Part shown: in pieces, positions 7,526 through 16,900 of the stretch
How the letters are laid out: the number at the start of each line of letters is the position of its first letter
Position numbering within the stretch: the first letter of the stretch is position 1
Source of the DNA: an uncultured Muribaculaceae bacterium
GTDB lineage: Bacteria > Bacteroidota > Bacteroidia > Bacteroidales > Muribaculaceae
DNA length: 64,000 nt
Assembly (NCBI GenBank): GCA_910577355.1
Contig: CAJTMY010000001.1
Location: forward strand, 62,001 to 126,000
Reading direction: 5' to 3'
Translations under genes and position numbers: made by a program
Notes under the pieces: generated by a model
Told to the model about the DNA's origin: nothing
What the model saw: only the letters and a program-made list of their open reading frames with translations
Database searches by the model: none

Positions 7526-8718
7526 TCTTTGCAGGTTATCAGATATTTGTTGCCGTTGTCGTCGGTGATTGCGAAAAGGCGTAGCGGGCCGTCTTTCACG
7601 CCGAGTTTGGCACGCAGGGTATCGGCGCCTATGTCGAAGTTGCGTGCCGTGACTCCTACACGCGGATAGCGCGATGCGTAGCGTTTGATATGTTTGGACA
7701 TGTACGGAAGCACGTCCTCCACTTCGTATGCTCTGCCCGGAAATCCTTCGGGAATGGAGTGGCCACACCATAGTTGCGTGTTGGCGGCCGGTTTTAAGAG
7801 TCCGTAGCGTGCAGCGAGCAGGCGGAACGGCGCAGCCTTCATTACCGCCGGGTAGGGCTCGAGGATATAGTCGCCGGGAGCCGGAACACCGTATTGTACC
7901 GCCGAACCGGCCTCTTCGCTGCGCGTGAATGTGAACCGCGAGTCGATGCCATGTCCGAGTGTCACTGCCTCGATGTGCGGCTCGGGGTAGTGCGTCAGGC
8001 CGAATTCACATTCCACGTCGAGTTCCTTGCATTCGGTGGTTGTGCCGAGTACCGTCACTTTGATAGCTTCGGGCAACAGAGACAGTGTATGGGAGATGTC
8101 AAGCATGGGCGACGCCTTGATGATGAGCCGCTTTGTCACCGTGCGCAGCAGGGGCAGCATCTCCACCACGTCGGGCTCGCACCTGTCGAGGGCATAGACA
8201 CGCCCTCCGGCGCTGTCGCGGCGCGCGGGGTCGATGAACATGCAATCGAACTTCATGCCTTCACGTGCCCATATGTCGAGCATAGTGCGGCAGTCGCTAC
8301 ATATTACTTCGAGATTAGGAATATTACGTGCGTTGTGACGCAGGGCATCGGCCACAGTTTCGTCGCGTTCGACGGCAGTCTCATATCCTTGCGTGCCCGC
8401 GTGGCGTGCCATGGCCATGGCGTCGATGCCGAGGCCGGCCGTAAGGTCGGCGATGCGCCATCCGGGCCGTATCATGGATGCGTGGAAGGCTGCGAGCCGG
8501 CACGATGTGGACTGCTCGCCCGACAGTGCCGTCGGAAATATGAACTGCGGGTCGGCCTTCAGCGCCGGCCCGAGTTTGGCGGCGTATTTGCGGCGGCACT
8601 CGATCTGGAGGATCTCATCGGCTCGCTCGCGTCCGTATTTCAGGCGCAGACGGTTTGGATCATCGTCTGCGTGGGCGTCGATCCATTGAAAGAAGTCGGA
8701 ACTGAAATTGTAGTCCAT
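7522..8718 (-). CDS. THUMP-like class I SAM-dependent methyltransferase
   Basis: 398 residues from ATG 8718. An upstream ATG at 8733 falls inside the pgk terminator hairpin, so 8718 is preferred. N-terminal helical region, then a Rossmann methyltransferase: motif I DLTAGLGIDAMAMA, acidic loop VERDE, and FIDPARRD in the catalytic loop position. The C-terminus (RVGVTARNFDIGADTLRAKL, then RLFAITDD) matches the THUMP-like domain of this family, which suggests an RNA substrate. The exact target is not known. Coupled by ATGA overlap to the TIGR02757 gene and placed just after the pgk terminator. Confidence 0.85.
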   Translation of the reverse strand: MDYNFSSDFFQWIDAHADDDPNRLRLKYGRERADEILQIECRRKYAAKLGPALKADPQFIFPTALSGEQSTSCRLAAFHASMIRPGWRIADLTAGLGIDAMAMARHAGTQGYETAVERDETVADALRHNARNIPNLEVICSDCRTMLDIWAREGMKFDCMFIDPARRDSAGGRVYALDRCEPDVVEMLPLLRTVTKRLIIKASPMLDISHTLSLLPEAIKVTVLGTTTECKELDVECEFGLTHYPEPHIEAVTLGHGIDSRFTFTRSEEAGSAVQYGVPAPGDYILEPYPAVMKAAPFRLLAARYGLLKPAANTQLWCGHSIPEGFPGRAYEVEDVLPYMSKHIKRYASRYPRVGVTARNFDIGADTLRAKLGVKDGPLRLFAITDDNGNKYLITCKE

Positions 8719-8728
8719 GCAATGAAAA

Positions 8729-8759
8729 CGCACCCGCGAATATATGGTTCACGGGCGCG
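8729..8759 (-). terminator. pgk terminator abutting the methyltransferase start
   Basis: On the minus strand CGCGCCCGTG pairs with CGCGGGTGCG (10 bp including two G-U pairs) around an 11-nt loop, followed by TTTTC. The T run ends 6 bases before the ATG at 8718, so it terminates pgk and also forms the leader of the next gene. Confidence 0.6.
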
Positions 8760-8781
8760 CTGTGGTAAATCTCGGTAGGGA

Positions 8782-10035
8782 TTATTCGCCCTTGATGGCT
8801 GCGATGCCGGGGAGCACCTTGCCCTCGATGGCCTCGAGGAGGGCGCCGCCGCCGGTGGATACGTACGATACTTCGTCGGCGAGACCGAACTTGTTGACGC
8901 AGGCAACAGAGTCGCCGCCGCCTACGAGCGAGAAAGCTCCGTTCTTGGTAGCTTCAACTACTGCATCGGCGATGGCGCGTGAGCCGGCGGTGAAGTTGTC
9001 GAACTCGAATACGCCGGCGGGGCCGTTCCACAGGATAGTCTTCGACGAACGTATCACATCGGCAAATTTCTTGCGGGTCTCGGGACCTGCGTCGAGGCCT
9101 TCCCAGCCTTCGGGGATATCCATGGCCGAGCAGATCTGAGTGTGGGCGTCGTTGGAGAACGCATCGGCAGCCACGCAGTCGGTGCCGAGTACGAGGTTCA
9201 CACCCTTCTCCTTGGCTTTTTTCATTATATCGAGAGCGAGGTCGAGCTTGTCGTTCTCGCAGATGGAGTTACCTACATGGCCGCCCTGTGCCTTGGCGAA
9301 GGTGTAGGTCATGCCGCCGCAGAGGATGAGGTTGTCTACCTTGTCCATGAGGTTCTCGATGATACCGATCTTGGTGGATACTTTCGAGCCGCCCATGATG
9401 GCTGTGAAAGGACGCTTGATGTTGTTGAGCACGTTGTCGACGGCCTTCACTTCCTTCTCCATGAGGTAGCCGAGCATCTTGTGGTCATTGTCGAAGAAGT
9501 CGGCCACGACGGCGGTGGATGCATGGCGGCGGTGTGCGGTGCCGAAAGCATCATTCACGTATACGTCGGCATACGAAGCGAGGTGCTTGGCGAAGTCCTT
9601 CTGGCGGGCTTTCATTTCTTTCTTGGCTGCGTCGTATGCGGGATCTTCCTTGTCGATGCCCACGGGCTTGCCTTCCTCCTCGGGGTGGAAGCGGAGGTTC
9701 TCGAGCAGGAGCACCTGGCCGGGCTTGAGGGCGGCTGCCATGTCATCGGCTGTGGCGCAGTCTTCGGCGAATGCCACATCGGTACCGAGAGCCTTGGCCA
9801 CGGCATCCTTGATCTGTGCGAGAGAGAACTTGGGATTCACCTTGCCTTTGGGCTTGCCCATATGCGACATGATGATGAGCGAGCCGCCGTCGGCGAGGAT
9901 TTTCTTGAGGGTGGGGAGGGCACCGCGTATGCGGGTGTCGTCGGTGATGTTGCCGTTTTCGTCGAGGGGCACGTTGAAGTCAACGCGGACGAGGGCTTTC
10001 TTACCTGCGAAATTGAACGAATCGATATTTGCCAT
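8782..10035 (-). CDS. pgk: phosphoglycerate kinase
   Basis: 417 residues, full length. Near the start: KALVRVDFNVPLDENG and the substrate-binding TDDTRIRGALPTL; then IIMSHMGKPKGK, HRRHAST, AIMGGSKVSTKIGIIENL, LWNGPAGVFEFDNF and the nucleotide loop GGGDSVACVNKFGLADEVS followed by STGGGALLE. It transfers phosphate between 1,3-bisphosphoglycerate and ADP in glycolysis and gluconeogenesis, in the cytosol. Transcribed alone: its own promoter box upstream and a terminator downstream. Confidence 0.98.
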   Translation of the reverse strand: MANIDSFNFAGKKALVRVDFNVPLDENGNITDDTRIRGALPTLKKILADGGSLIIMSHMGKPKGKVNPKFSLAQIKDAVAKALGTDVAFAEDCATADDMAAALKPGQVLLLENLRFHPEEEGKPVGIDKEDPAYDAAKKEMKARQKDFAKHLASYADVYVNDAFGTAHRRHASTAVVADFFDNDHKMLGYLMEKEVKAVDNVLNNIKRPFTAIMGGSKVSTKIGIIENLMDKVDNLILCGGMTYTFAKAQGGHVGNSICENDKLDLALDIMKKAKEKGVNLVLGTDCVAADAFSNDAHTQICSAMDIPEGWEGLDAGPETRKKFADVIRSSKTILWNGPAGVFEFDNFTAGSRAIADAVVEATKNGAFSLVGGGDSVACVNKFGLADEVSYVSTGGGALLEAIEGKVLPGIAAIKGE

Positions 10036-10090
10036 TTTGGTATATGTTAGTGAGTTATGAATTCAAACAAATGAGCCTGATTGATTGCTG

Positions 10091-10098
10091 CAAAATTA
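10091..10098 (-). promoter_or_regulatory. -7 box of the pgk promoter
   Basis: TAATTTTG on the minus strand, matching TAnnTTTG, 55 bp before the pgk ATG. Confidence 0.45.
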
Positions 10099-10159
10099 CG
10101 GAAAAATTTCGATAATTTAGAAATTTACAGCATAAAAATCATGCATATGTGCGCTATGC

Positions 10160-10993
10160 TCAGCGTTCGGGGTATTTGCTGAGGATCTGTTGCATCTGCT
10201 CGGCGAGGGCACGGGCTTTGGCGCGGGCGGCGTCGGCAAAGTCGTCGCCCGCCGAGGCATGGATGATGGCGCGCGAGGAGTTGACAAGCAGTCCCACCTC
10301 GTCGATCATACCGAAGCGGCATACTTCCTCAAGGCTGCCTCCCTGTGCGCCTACGCCGGGCACGAGAAAGAACGAGCGTGGTGCGAGGCGGCGTACGTCG
10401 GCGATGAGCTCGCCGCGGGTGGCACCTACAACAAACATCATATTGACCGGCGAGCCCCATTTCTGCGCGCGCTTCACCACACGCTCGAATACGCGGGCGC
10501 CGTTCACATCGGGTATCATCTGGAAGTCTTCCGAGCCTTTGTTGGATGTGAGGGCGAGCACGATGGCCCATTTGTCCTCGAAGCCGAGGAACGGCGTCAC
10601 GGAATCTTCGCCCATATAAGGCGCTACGGTGACGGCGTCTACTCCCGCACGTTCAAAGAATGCCTTGGCATACATGCGGGCGGTGTTGCCGATGTCGCCT
10701 CGCTTGGCGTCGGCGATGATAAACTGGTCGGGGTAGTTCTCGCGGATGTAGGCGCATGTGGTCTCGAAGGCGCGCATGCCGTCGGGGCCGAGAGTCTCGT
10801 AGAACGCAAGATTGGGCTTATATGCCACTGCATAGGGAGCGGTGGCGTCGATGATGGCTTTGTTGAACTCGATTATGCCGTCGGCACCCTTGGCCGCGAG
10901 GGCGGGGGGCATCTTGGCAGGGTCGGGGTCGAGTCCCACGCAGAGGAACGAGCCCTTGCGCATGATATTCTCTACAAGTTCGGTACGTTTCAT
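10160..10993 (-). CDS. pyrF: orotidine-5'-phosphate decarboxylase
   Basis: 277 residues from ATG 10993 (MKRTELVENIMRKGSFLCVG), which overlaps the upstream gene's stop as ATGA. This is the longer OMP decarboxylase subgroup (PyrF type 2): SFLCVGLDPDPAKMP, FNKAIIDATAPYAVAYKPN, IADAKRGDIGNTARMYA with the catalytic Lys-Asp-Lys region, DAVTVAPYMGEDS and FFLVPGVGAQGG. It decarboxylates OMP to UMP, the last step of pyrimidine synthesis. Last gene of the prfA operon. Confidence 0.97.
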   Translation of the reverse strand: MKRTELVENIMRKGSFLCVGLDPDPAKMPPALAAKGADGIIEFNKAIIDATAPYAVAYKPNLAFYETLGPDGMRAFETTCAYIRENYPDQFIIADAKRGDIGNTARMYAKAFFERAGVDAVTVAPYMGEDSVTPFLGFEDKWAIVLALTSNKGSEDFQMIPDVNGARVFERVVKRAQKWGSPVNMMFVVGATRGELIADVRRLAPRSFFLVPGVGAQGGSLEEVCRFGMIDEVGLLVNSSRAIIHASAGDDFADAARAKARALAEQMQQILSKYPER

Positions 10994-12756
10994 TCTGAAA
11001 TATTGAAGGTTGTGAATAATAATCCTGATATGCCGATGTAATATATCTTGGCCGAGTCGGCGTATTCCTGCCGGTCGAAGCGGCACTCCACCGATGTGGG
11101 TATGAACATCGCTTCGGATATGGGATGTCCTTTTACAGGAATATGTATCGCGGTCATCTGCGCCGCCGAGTTGAGTGCGGTTATCGAGTCGAAGTCGACT
11201 ATGAGTTCTATGCCGTCGCCGATATCGACAGTATGGGCGCGGCGGTCGGTGATACGGATGTTGTTGTGGTGATAGCCCTGCCGCGACACATATTTGTAGC
11301 TTTGTGGCACGGGAATGAATTCCGTGGCGTCTATATTGATGCTGACTAATGCTTCGACAGCTTCGACCGCGAGAAGGTCGGTGTCAAAAAGTTCGTCGGT
11401 CTGCCACGAGGATGTCTTTACCGGAAAGCTTACGATTGATGATGTGTACGAATGGTCGTCGCAGTCGTCGATATATTCGAGCCGGGATGACAGCAGAGTC
11501 CATTCTTCAGTGGAAATCTTGTTGCGCAGCTCTTTCACCTGATTGCGGTCGAGCGGGAAAGCTGTTGCGCCCGCTTCGGTAAGGGCGGCCTTTATACGGC
11601 TTTGCATATAGTTGTATGTGAGGCTCGTGTAGTTGGCTCCCGGAATTATCGACACTGCTACAAAAAGGAGGGCGAACGACATCGGTATCCATGTGAAACG
11701 CCGGCTCTTTGTCGCTATGAGATATATCATGGCCGCATATGCCCACAGGTTGAAAGTGAGCACATACAGGCGGCTCACCGTGATGCCGTATTCGCCTATG
11801 CGATAGAGCACCGACACGCTCATAAGCACGAGCAGAGGCAGCATCGCAACGGGCAGCATGCGGCATATACGGTGCATCGCCGGGCTGTCGGCGGCGCGCC
11901 TGAGCAAGAAGAGCAGCAGCAGGCACACGGCTGTGAATCCCGTCACGGGGTATACCACCATGCCTACGGGCAGCATGAGGGTGACAAGTATCCTGACGCC
12001 GTATACGTATAGAATTCCCATGTATATGAGAGCCAGCGGCAGCAGCAGGAATTTGATGATGCCGCGGTCGAAACGCGAAAGCGTGTAGCCGGCGGCGTCG
12101 GTATCAAGGCTCTCCATGGCTGGTATACGTCCCATAAATATGGTGAGTGGCACAAACAGGGCACCTATTATGCCGAGTGTGGGCATCAGCTTCCACGACT
12201 GCACATTGAACAGCAGGTCGAGAGTGCCGTAGATAAGCACCGCCACAAGCCACATGGCCAATGATATGATGGCTGTGGTGATAAGATTTGTGATCTGCGA
12301 ATAGCTGAAATACCATGACGAGTCGTACCGCCGGCGGTCGGGGATAAACAGCAGCCCCACTACCAGAGCGCTTACAACAGATATGTGCGATATCCACGCC
12401 GCCATGCCGAGCGCCTGCCCACGCATGAGCAGGAATATGAAGTCGGCCAGCAGCAAAGCGTTGGCGGCTGCCTGTAGAGGAAACGACAGGCGCGGGCGTC
12501 CGGCGAAGCCTGTCCACAGGGGTATTACGAGCGATAGCAGCAAGCCGGCAGGCAGGCAGTAGGAGAAAGCTATGCACACGTTGTCGCTCGGTGTCTTGGA
12601 GAGCCATGTTAGGCACAGCAGCCATATGCACAGTGCGGTGAGGTATGCGAAGCCGAGCGGAAACCGGTTTACAGCGCGGAAACCGTCGGCATACAGCGAG
12701 CGCAGCGACATACGTCGGCGCTGCGTGACGGGCGTGGGGGTGAGGGGAGATTCCAT
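10990..12756 (-). CDS. DUF4153-like polytopic membrane protein
   Basis: 588 residues from ATG 12756 (MESPLTPTPVTQRRRMSLRS). The first 400 residues carry about 11-12 hydrophobic helices (LGFAYLTALCIWLLCLTWL, YCLPAGLLLSLVIPLWTGFA, LVVGLLFIPDRRRYD, LLLPLALIYMGILYVYGVRI). The C-terminal 170 residues are soluble and mostly beta (KTSSWQTDELFDTDLLAVEA, HTVDIGDGIELIVDFDS). This matches the DUF4153 family common in Bacteroidetes. Function unknown; transport or envelope homeostasis is a guess. Between prfA and pyrF, 10 bp after prfA and overlapping pyrF by 4 bp. Confidence 0.75.
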   Translation of the reverse strand: MESPLTPTPVTQRRRMSLRSLYADGFRAVNRFPLGFAYLTALCIWLLCLTWLSKTPSDNVCIAFSYCLPAGLLLSLVIPLWTGFAGRPRLSFPLQAAANALLLADFIFLLMRGQALGMAAWISHISVVSALVVGLLFIPDRRRYDSSWYFSYSQITNLITTAIISLAMWLVAVLIYGTLDLLFNVQSWKLMPTLGIIGALFVPLTIFMGRIPAMESLDTDAAGYTLSRFDRGIIKFLLLPLALIYMGILYVYGVRILVTLMLPVGMVVYPVTGFTAVCLLLLFLLRRAADSPAMHRICRMLPVAMLPLLVLMSVSVLYRIGEYGITVSRLYVLTFNLWAYAAMIYLIATKSRRFTWIPMSFALLFVAVSIIPGANYTSLTYNYMQSRIKAALTEAGATAFPLDRNQVKELRNKISTEEWTLLSSRLEYIDDCDDHSYTSSIVSFPVKTSSWQTDELFDTDLLAVEAVEALVSINIDATEFIPVPQSYKYVSRQGYHHNNIRITDRRAHTVDIGDGIELIVDFDSITALNSAAQMTAIHIPVKGHPISEAMFIPTSVECRFDRQEYADSAKIYYIGISGLLFTTFNISE

Positions 12757-12766
12757 ATCTTTTCTT

Positions 12767-13876
12767 TTAAAGTTCGGCAGCTTTGAGGCGCTCGGCGTTT
12801 TCGGTGGAGCTGAGCGCGAATAAAATCTCGTCGAGGTCGCCGCCAAGCACGGCGGCCAGATTGTGAGTGGTGAAATTGATGCGGTGGTCGGTGACACGTC
12901 CCTGCGGGAAGTTGTAGGTGCGTATCTTGGCCGAGCGGTCGCCTGTTGATACCAGCGTACGCCGGCGCGAGGCTATGTCGTCGATATACTTCTGGTGTTC
13001 CTTGTCGAATATGAACGTTCGCAGGCGGCTCAGGGCGCGCTCCTTGTTCTTGGGCTGGTCGCGGGTCTCGGTGCATTCGATTAGAATTTCCTCCTCTACG
13101 CCCGTATTGGGATTCTTCCACTTATATCGCAGGCGCACGCCCGATTCCACCTTGTTGACGTTTTGGCCGCCGGCGCCTCCCGAGCGGAAGGTATCCCATT
13201 TTATCTCGCCCTCGTTTATTTCCACGTCGAACGGCTCGGCCTCGGGCAGCACGGCCACTGTGGCGGCCGATGTGTGTATGCGGCCCTGGGTCTCGGTGGC
13301 CGGCACGCGCTGCACGCGGTGCACGCCGCTCTCGTATTTGAGGATGCCGTATACGCCGTCGCCGCTTATGCTCATCACGATTTCCTTGTAGCCGCCCGAG
13401 GCGCCTTCGCTTACCGATGTCACGGCTACCTGCCATCCTTTGGCTTCGCAGAACCGGGTATACATCTTGGCAAGGTCGCCGGCAAAGAGAGCGGCCTCGT
13501 CGCCGCCGGTGCCGGCGCGGATCTCGAGTATGGCGTTCTTGTCGTCCTCGGGATCGTTCGGTACAAGAAAAAGCTTTATGTCCTCGCACAGGGCATCGAT
13601 TGCTTCGGTGGCTCGGTCAAGAGCCTCGCGGGCTTCGGCCGCGGCTGCCGCATCCGATTCATCGGCCATTACCTCGCGGTAGAATTCCATATTATCGCAT
13701 TGGACGTTGTATGCGTCCATGAGCCGGTCGAGCTCCCGCAGGTGCTTGTATTCTTTGGTGAGTTTTACAAATCGTTGTTGGTCGGCCATTACGGCAGGGT
13801 CTCCGAGCAATGTCTCTATTTCACGGAAACGGTTGATATGTGTCTGTATGCGTGGAAGCAGTGATTCGTCTAACAT
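12767..13876 (-). CDS. prfA: peptide chain release factor 1
   Basis: 369 residues from ATG 13876 (MLDESLLPRIQTHINRFREIE). It carries the GGQ peptidyl-tRNA hydrolysis motif in RSGGAGGQNVNKVESGVRL, the codon-recognition region with PATETQGRIHTS, the acidic stretch FLVPNDPEDDKNAILEIRAG, and the C-terminal RTYNFPQGRVTDHR. The PxT motif (PAT) identifies RF1, reading UAA and UAG, rather than RF2. First gene of the prfA-DUF4153-pyrF operon. Confidence 0.97.
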   Translation of the reverse strand: MLDESLLPRIQTHINRFREIETLLGDPAVMADQQRFVKLTKEYKHLRELDRLMDAYNVQCDNMEFYREVMADESDAAAAAEAREALDRATEAIDALCEDIKLFLVPNDPEDDKNAILEIRAGTGGDEAALFAGDLAKMYTRFCEAKGWQVAVTSVSEGASGGYKEIVMSISGDGVYGILKYESGVHRVQRVPATETQGRIHTSAATVAVLPEAEPFDVEINEGEIKWDTFRSGGAGGQNVNKVESGVRLRYKWKNPNTGVEEEILIECTETRDQPKNKERALSRLRTFIFDKEHQKYIDDIASRRRTLVSTGDRSAKIRTYNFPQGRVTDHRINFTTHNLAAVLGGDLDEILFALSSTENAERLKAAEL

Positions 13877-13897
13877 CGGTGATGACGGTTTATTTTG

Positions 13898-13905
13898 CAA
13901 AGATA
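13898..13905 (-). promoter_or_regulatory. -7 box of the prfA operon promoter
   Basis: TATCTTTG on the minus strand, a perfect TAnnTTTG match, 22 bp before the prfA ATG. Confidence 0.5.
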
Positions 13906-13937
13906 CACAATAATTCTCAAACACCGGCTATAATAAA

Positions 13938-13974
13938 TCAATGGCGGCAACCGGAAAACCGATGCCGCCATTGA
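13938..13974 (-). terminator. terminator after the C10 peptidase gene
   Basis: A perfect 12-bp inverted repeat (TCAATGGCGGCA with its complement) around a 13-nt loop, 18 bp after the peptidase stop on the minus strand, followed by an AT-rich stretch. Confidence 0.7.
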
Positions 13975-13992
13975 AAGATGGTTTATGGGAGA

Positions 13993-16900
13993 TCAGAGTT
14001 TTGTCTTGATTCCGTTGAGAATATAGATTCCTGCGGGCAGGCCGTCGACGGTATTGCTTCCGGCCGAGAGGTGCAGGACGCGTACGAGGATGCCGCTGAT
14101 GTCATATACCTTGACTTCGCAGGCACGGTCGGCATCGATTACAAGCATGTCGCCGTCGCGCTTGATTATGAGTCCGGCTGTCGGATTGGTGATGTCATCC
14201 ACGCCGCTCAGTTCATCGATCGGGATATTGATTTCGAGAGGCTGCGAATCGGCAGGAGCTTCCACATATACAGCGAAAGGCCCTACTTCGGTATTTGTAT
14301 CCGCATCGCTGTCCTCGGCGTATGCTACGGCGTTGTCGGCTGCGAACGATGAGCCTTCGGCATCGAGCCGATAGGTTGTGGCGGCATTGAGTGTGCGCTT
14401 GCCGAATGTGCCGAGCATGGCGTAACCGTCGCCTTCGCTTCTTATTTCGGCGGGTGTCTGAGCCACTGTTATGTCGGATGCCGAGAAACGTACCTTTCCG
14501 GCAGGTGTCAATGTGTGGAGGCCTGTCACATAGGGCTTGTTAGCCTCCACCTTACCGGCAAGCGACAGTTCTGTCTTGCCTTCGGCGAGAGTTGCCGCCA
14601 TGTAGTTGCGTCCTCTGGCAGCCACAGCCTCGGGGCTGTCGAAGATTATCATGTCGTTGTCCGATGCGTCGGTGACAGCGGTGGGCTCGAACGGAAGCAG
14701 CAACTGGCTCCATGAAGACTTGCCGTCGGACGACAGAAGATCAAGCTCGATGCTGATGTCGTTCCCTTCCGCGAGGGTGAAGGGGTTGATGGCGTTGAAA
14801 GGATAGTCCGCATCAAGGGCGATGCTGCCGGTGGTCTGATATATACGTTCCTTACCGGCTTCGCTCTCAACAGTCGTTACCTTGACATAATTGGCCCGGA
14901 TATCCTGAGGCACATCTTCATTCTCATCCAGATAAATCAGGCAGTTGGGGTTTAGACCGTTGAATGCACCTTCCGAGTAGCCGTCGGCACGGGGAGCGCG
15001 GGCTACGCGGCGTGCACGGGCCGGAGCCTCGCCACGCTGGCTGTTGAAGATGATGGTGGTGAGGTTGTCACACCCGGCAAATGCGTTGTCTCCTATACCC
15101 TTGATGCCGGTAAAGCTGAGATTCTCGAGCGAGGAGCATCCGCTGAAGGCGTTGTTGCCGATATAGCTTACGGTTTCAGGAACAGATACATTGGCAAGGT
15201 TCACGCAGCCGCTGAAGGTGCCGTCCTCGATGTCGGCGGCCTGAGGCAGTGTTACTGTGGTGAGGGTCTCCTTGCCGGCCATGGCATCGGCAGGCAGGGC
15301 GGTGGTGAGATCCGACAGGTCAAGCTCCTCGATCTCGGGGAATTCGTCGATCACCTGCTTGAGCTTCTCTGAATCGATGTCGCCTTTGAATGCGATCGAA
15401 GTCACATTGCTGGCGGCCGAGGCATTGATGCTCTCGATATCGGCGGCAGTGAGTGTGGCGCCGTTGCGCGGCACCGTATATACATCGATGTTAAGGTCGG
15501 TATCGGTAACCTCTACATTGTAATAGCCTTCCTCATCCCGGCTAAGAACCGTCTCACCTATCTTGACCATGGCGGTCAGCTCCTCGGTGTTTAGGCCGGC
15601 CATATCTACTTTGAATCTAACCGTGGTACCTTCGCTTATCTCTGAAGAAGTGAGGTTGTAACCGTTTTCGTCAATAATCTGGACATTGTCGGATGTACGG
15701 TTGAAATTCACGTTATAGAAATATACGACCTTTATCTCATGGTTTCCACTCTTGTCGGCATGTGTGTTGGGATTCCAATAGGTTACAGTGATTGATCCGT
15801 CTGCCGCTATGGCATCGTCGGGGAGTAATACATCGTTGTCGTATACCTTTATGCTACGGGCGGCATCGAATGCATCCATTCCTTCGGGGCGTCCTTCGGC
15901 GATATTGCTTCTTACACCGATATAGAGTTTGCGTTCCATACTTTCAAGTCCGATATTGTCCTTGAGGAACGAAGCGGCTCTTGATACGTTGTCTTTTATC
16001 TCGGCATCCGTCACGAAGCATTTCGATGCGTCGAAGTCGAGTGAATATACAGGATACTCACCTACGATATTGAAGCCGCCGGCAACCCAGCCGTTGGACC
16101 AGGTCTCTGCATAGAATCCGTTTTCAACACGCGGCGTTTTATAAGCGGCCAAATATTGAGAAGGCACCACTACCGTTACTTTTTTGTTGTCAGACAATCC
16201 TGTTTTAAGTTCGTGGTATGATGAATAATATAAGTGCCCAACATTTCCGCCCGCTCCAGGTGCACAAGGAAGATAGATGGTTTCAAGAGAATTACAACCA
16301 AGGAATACCTCGTCATAGAGGCCTCCGCGTGTAAAGTCGCTGACACTTATACCATCGCCTTTCAATGTCGGGCCGGTACTCCAGTTACGAAGATTTTCCG
16401 GCAGTTTTATTTCTCTCAGTTTGCTGCATCCTTTGAAGCTTTTTTCCGCAAACTGAGTCAATGTAGCCGGAAGTATAATTTCTTCAATGTAGCATCCGCC
16501 GAGCTGTTTGTTGTATAATGCGGAGGATGGGAACAAATTGTCGAGGCCTTGTCCTTCCTGTGCATCTCTGTCGCGGACAAATTGAGCTTCCGATAGGTCA
16601 AGATATTTGATATTGGTTGCTATCCAATAGTTCTCGCGGAATAGGTTGAAGTCGTAATAGTCAAGCTTGCCTACAATCTTGAGCTTCTTGATATTCTTGT
16701 ATTTCTCAGCTGTCTGGTAGTTTATCTCACCCCAGTTGCTGATGCCTTCGCTACCGTCGAGATACAGATGCTCGCCTTCCTTGAGAACTATTGTAGCTTC
16801 CGTATATGATACAGGCGGAATGACTTTGATATAGAAGTCCAGATCTTCCTTGGCTATGAATGAGTGTGTGAACGTCTTTCCACCCTTCATGATGGTATCG

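Noticed and set aside
8719..8733. ATG 8733 as the methyltransferase start
   Set aside because: It falls inside the pgk terminator stem; ATG 8718 starts a sequence that fits the family.
9142..10050. 302-codon open frame antisense to pgk
   Set aside because: Shadow of pgk with repetitive hydrophobic composition.
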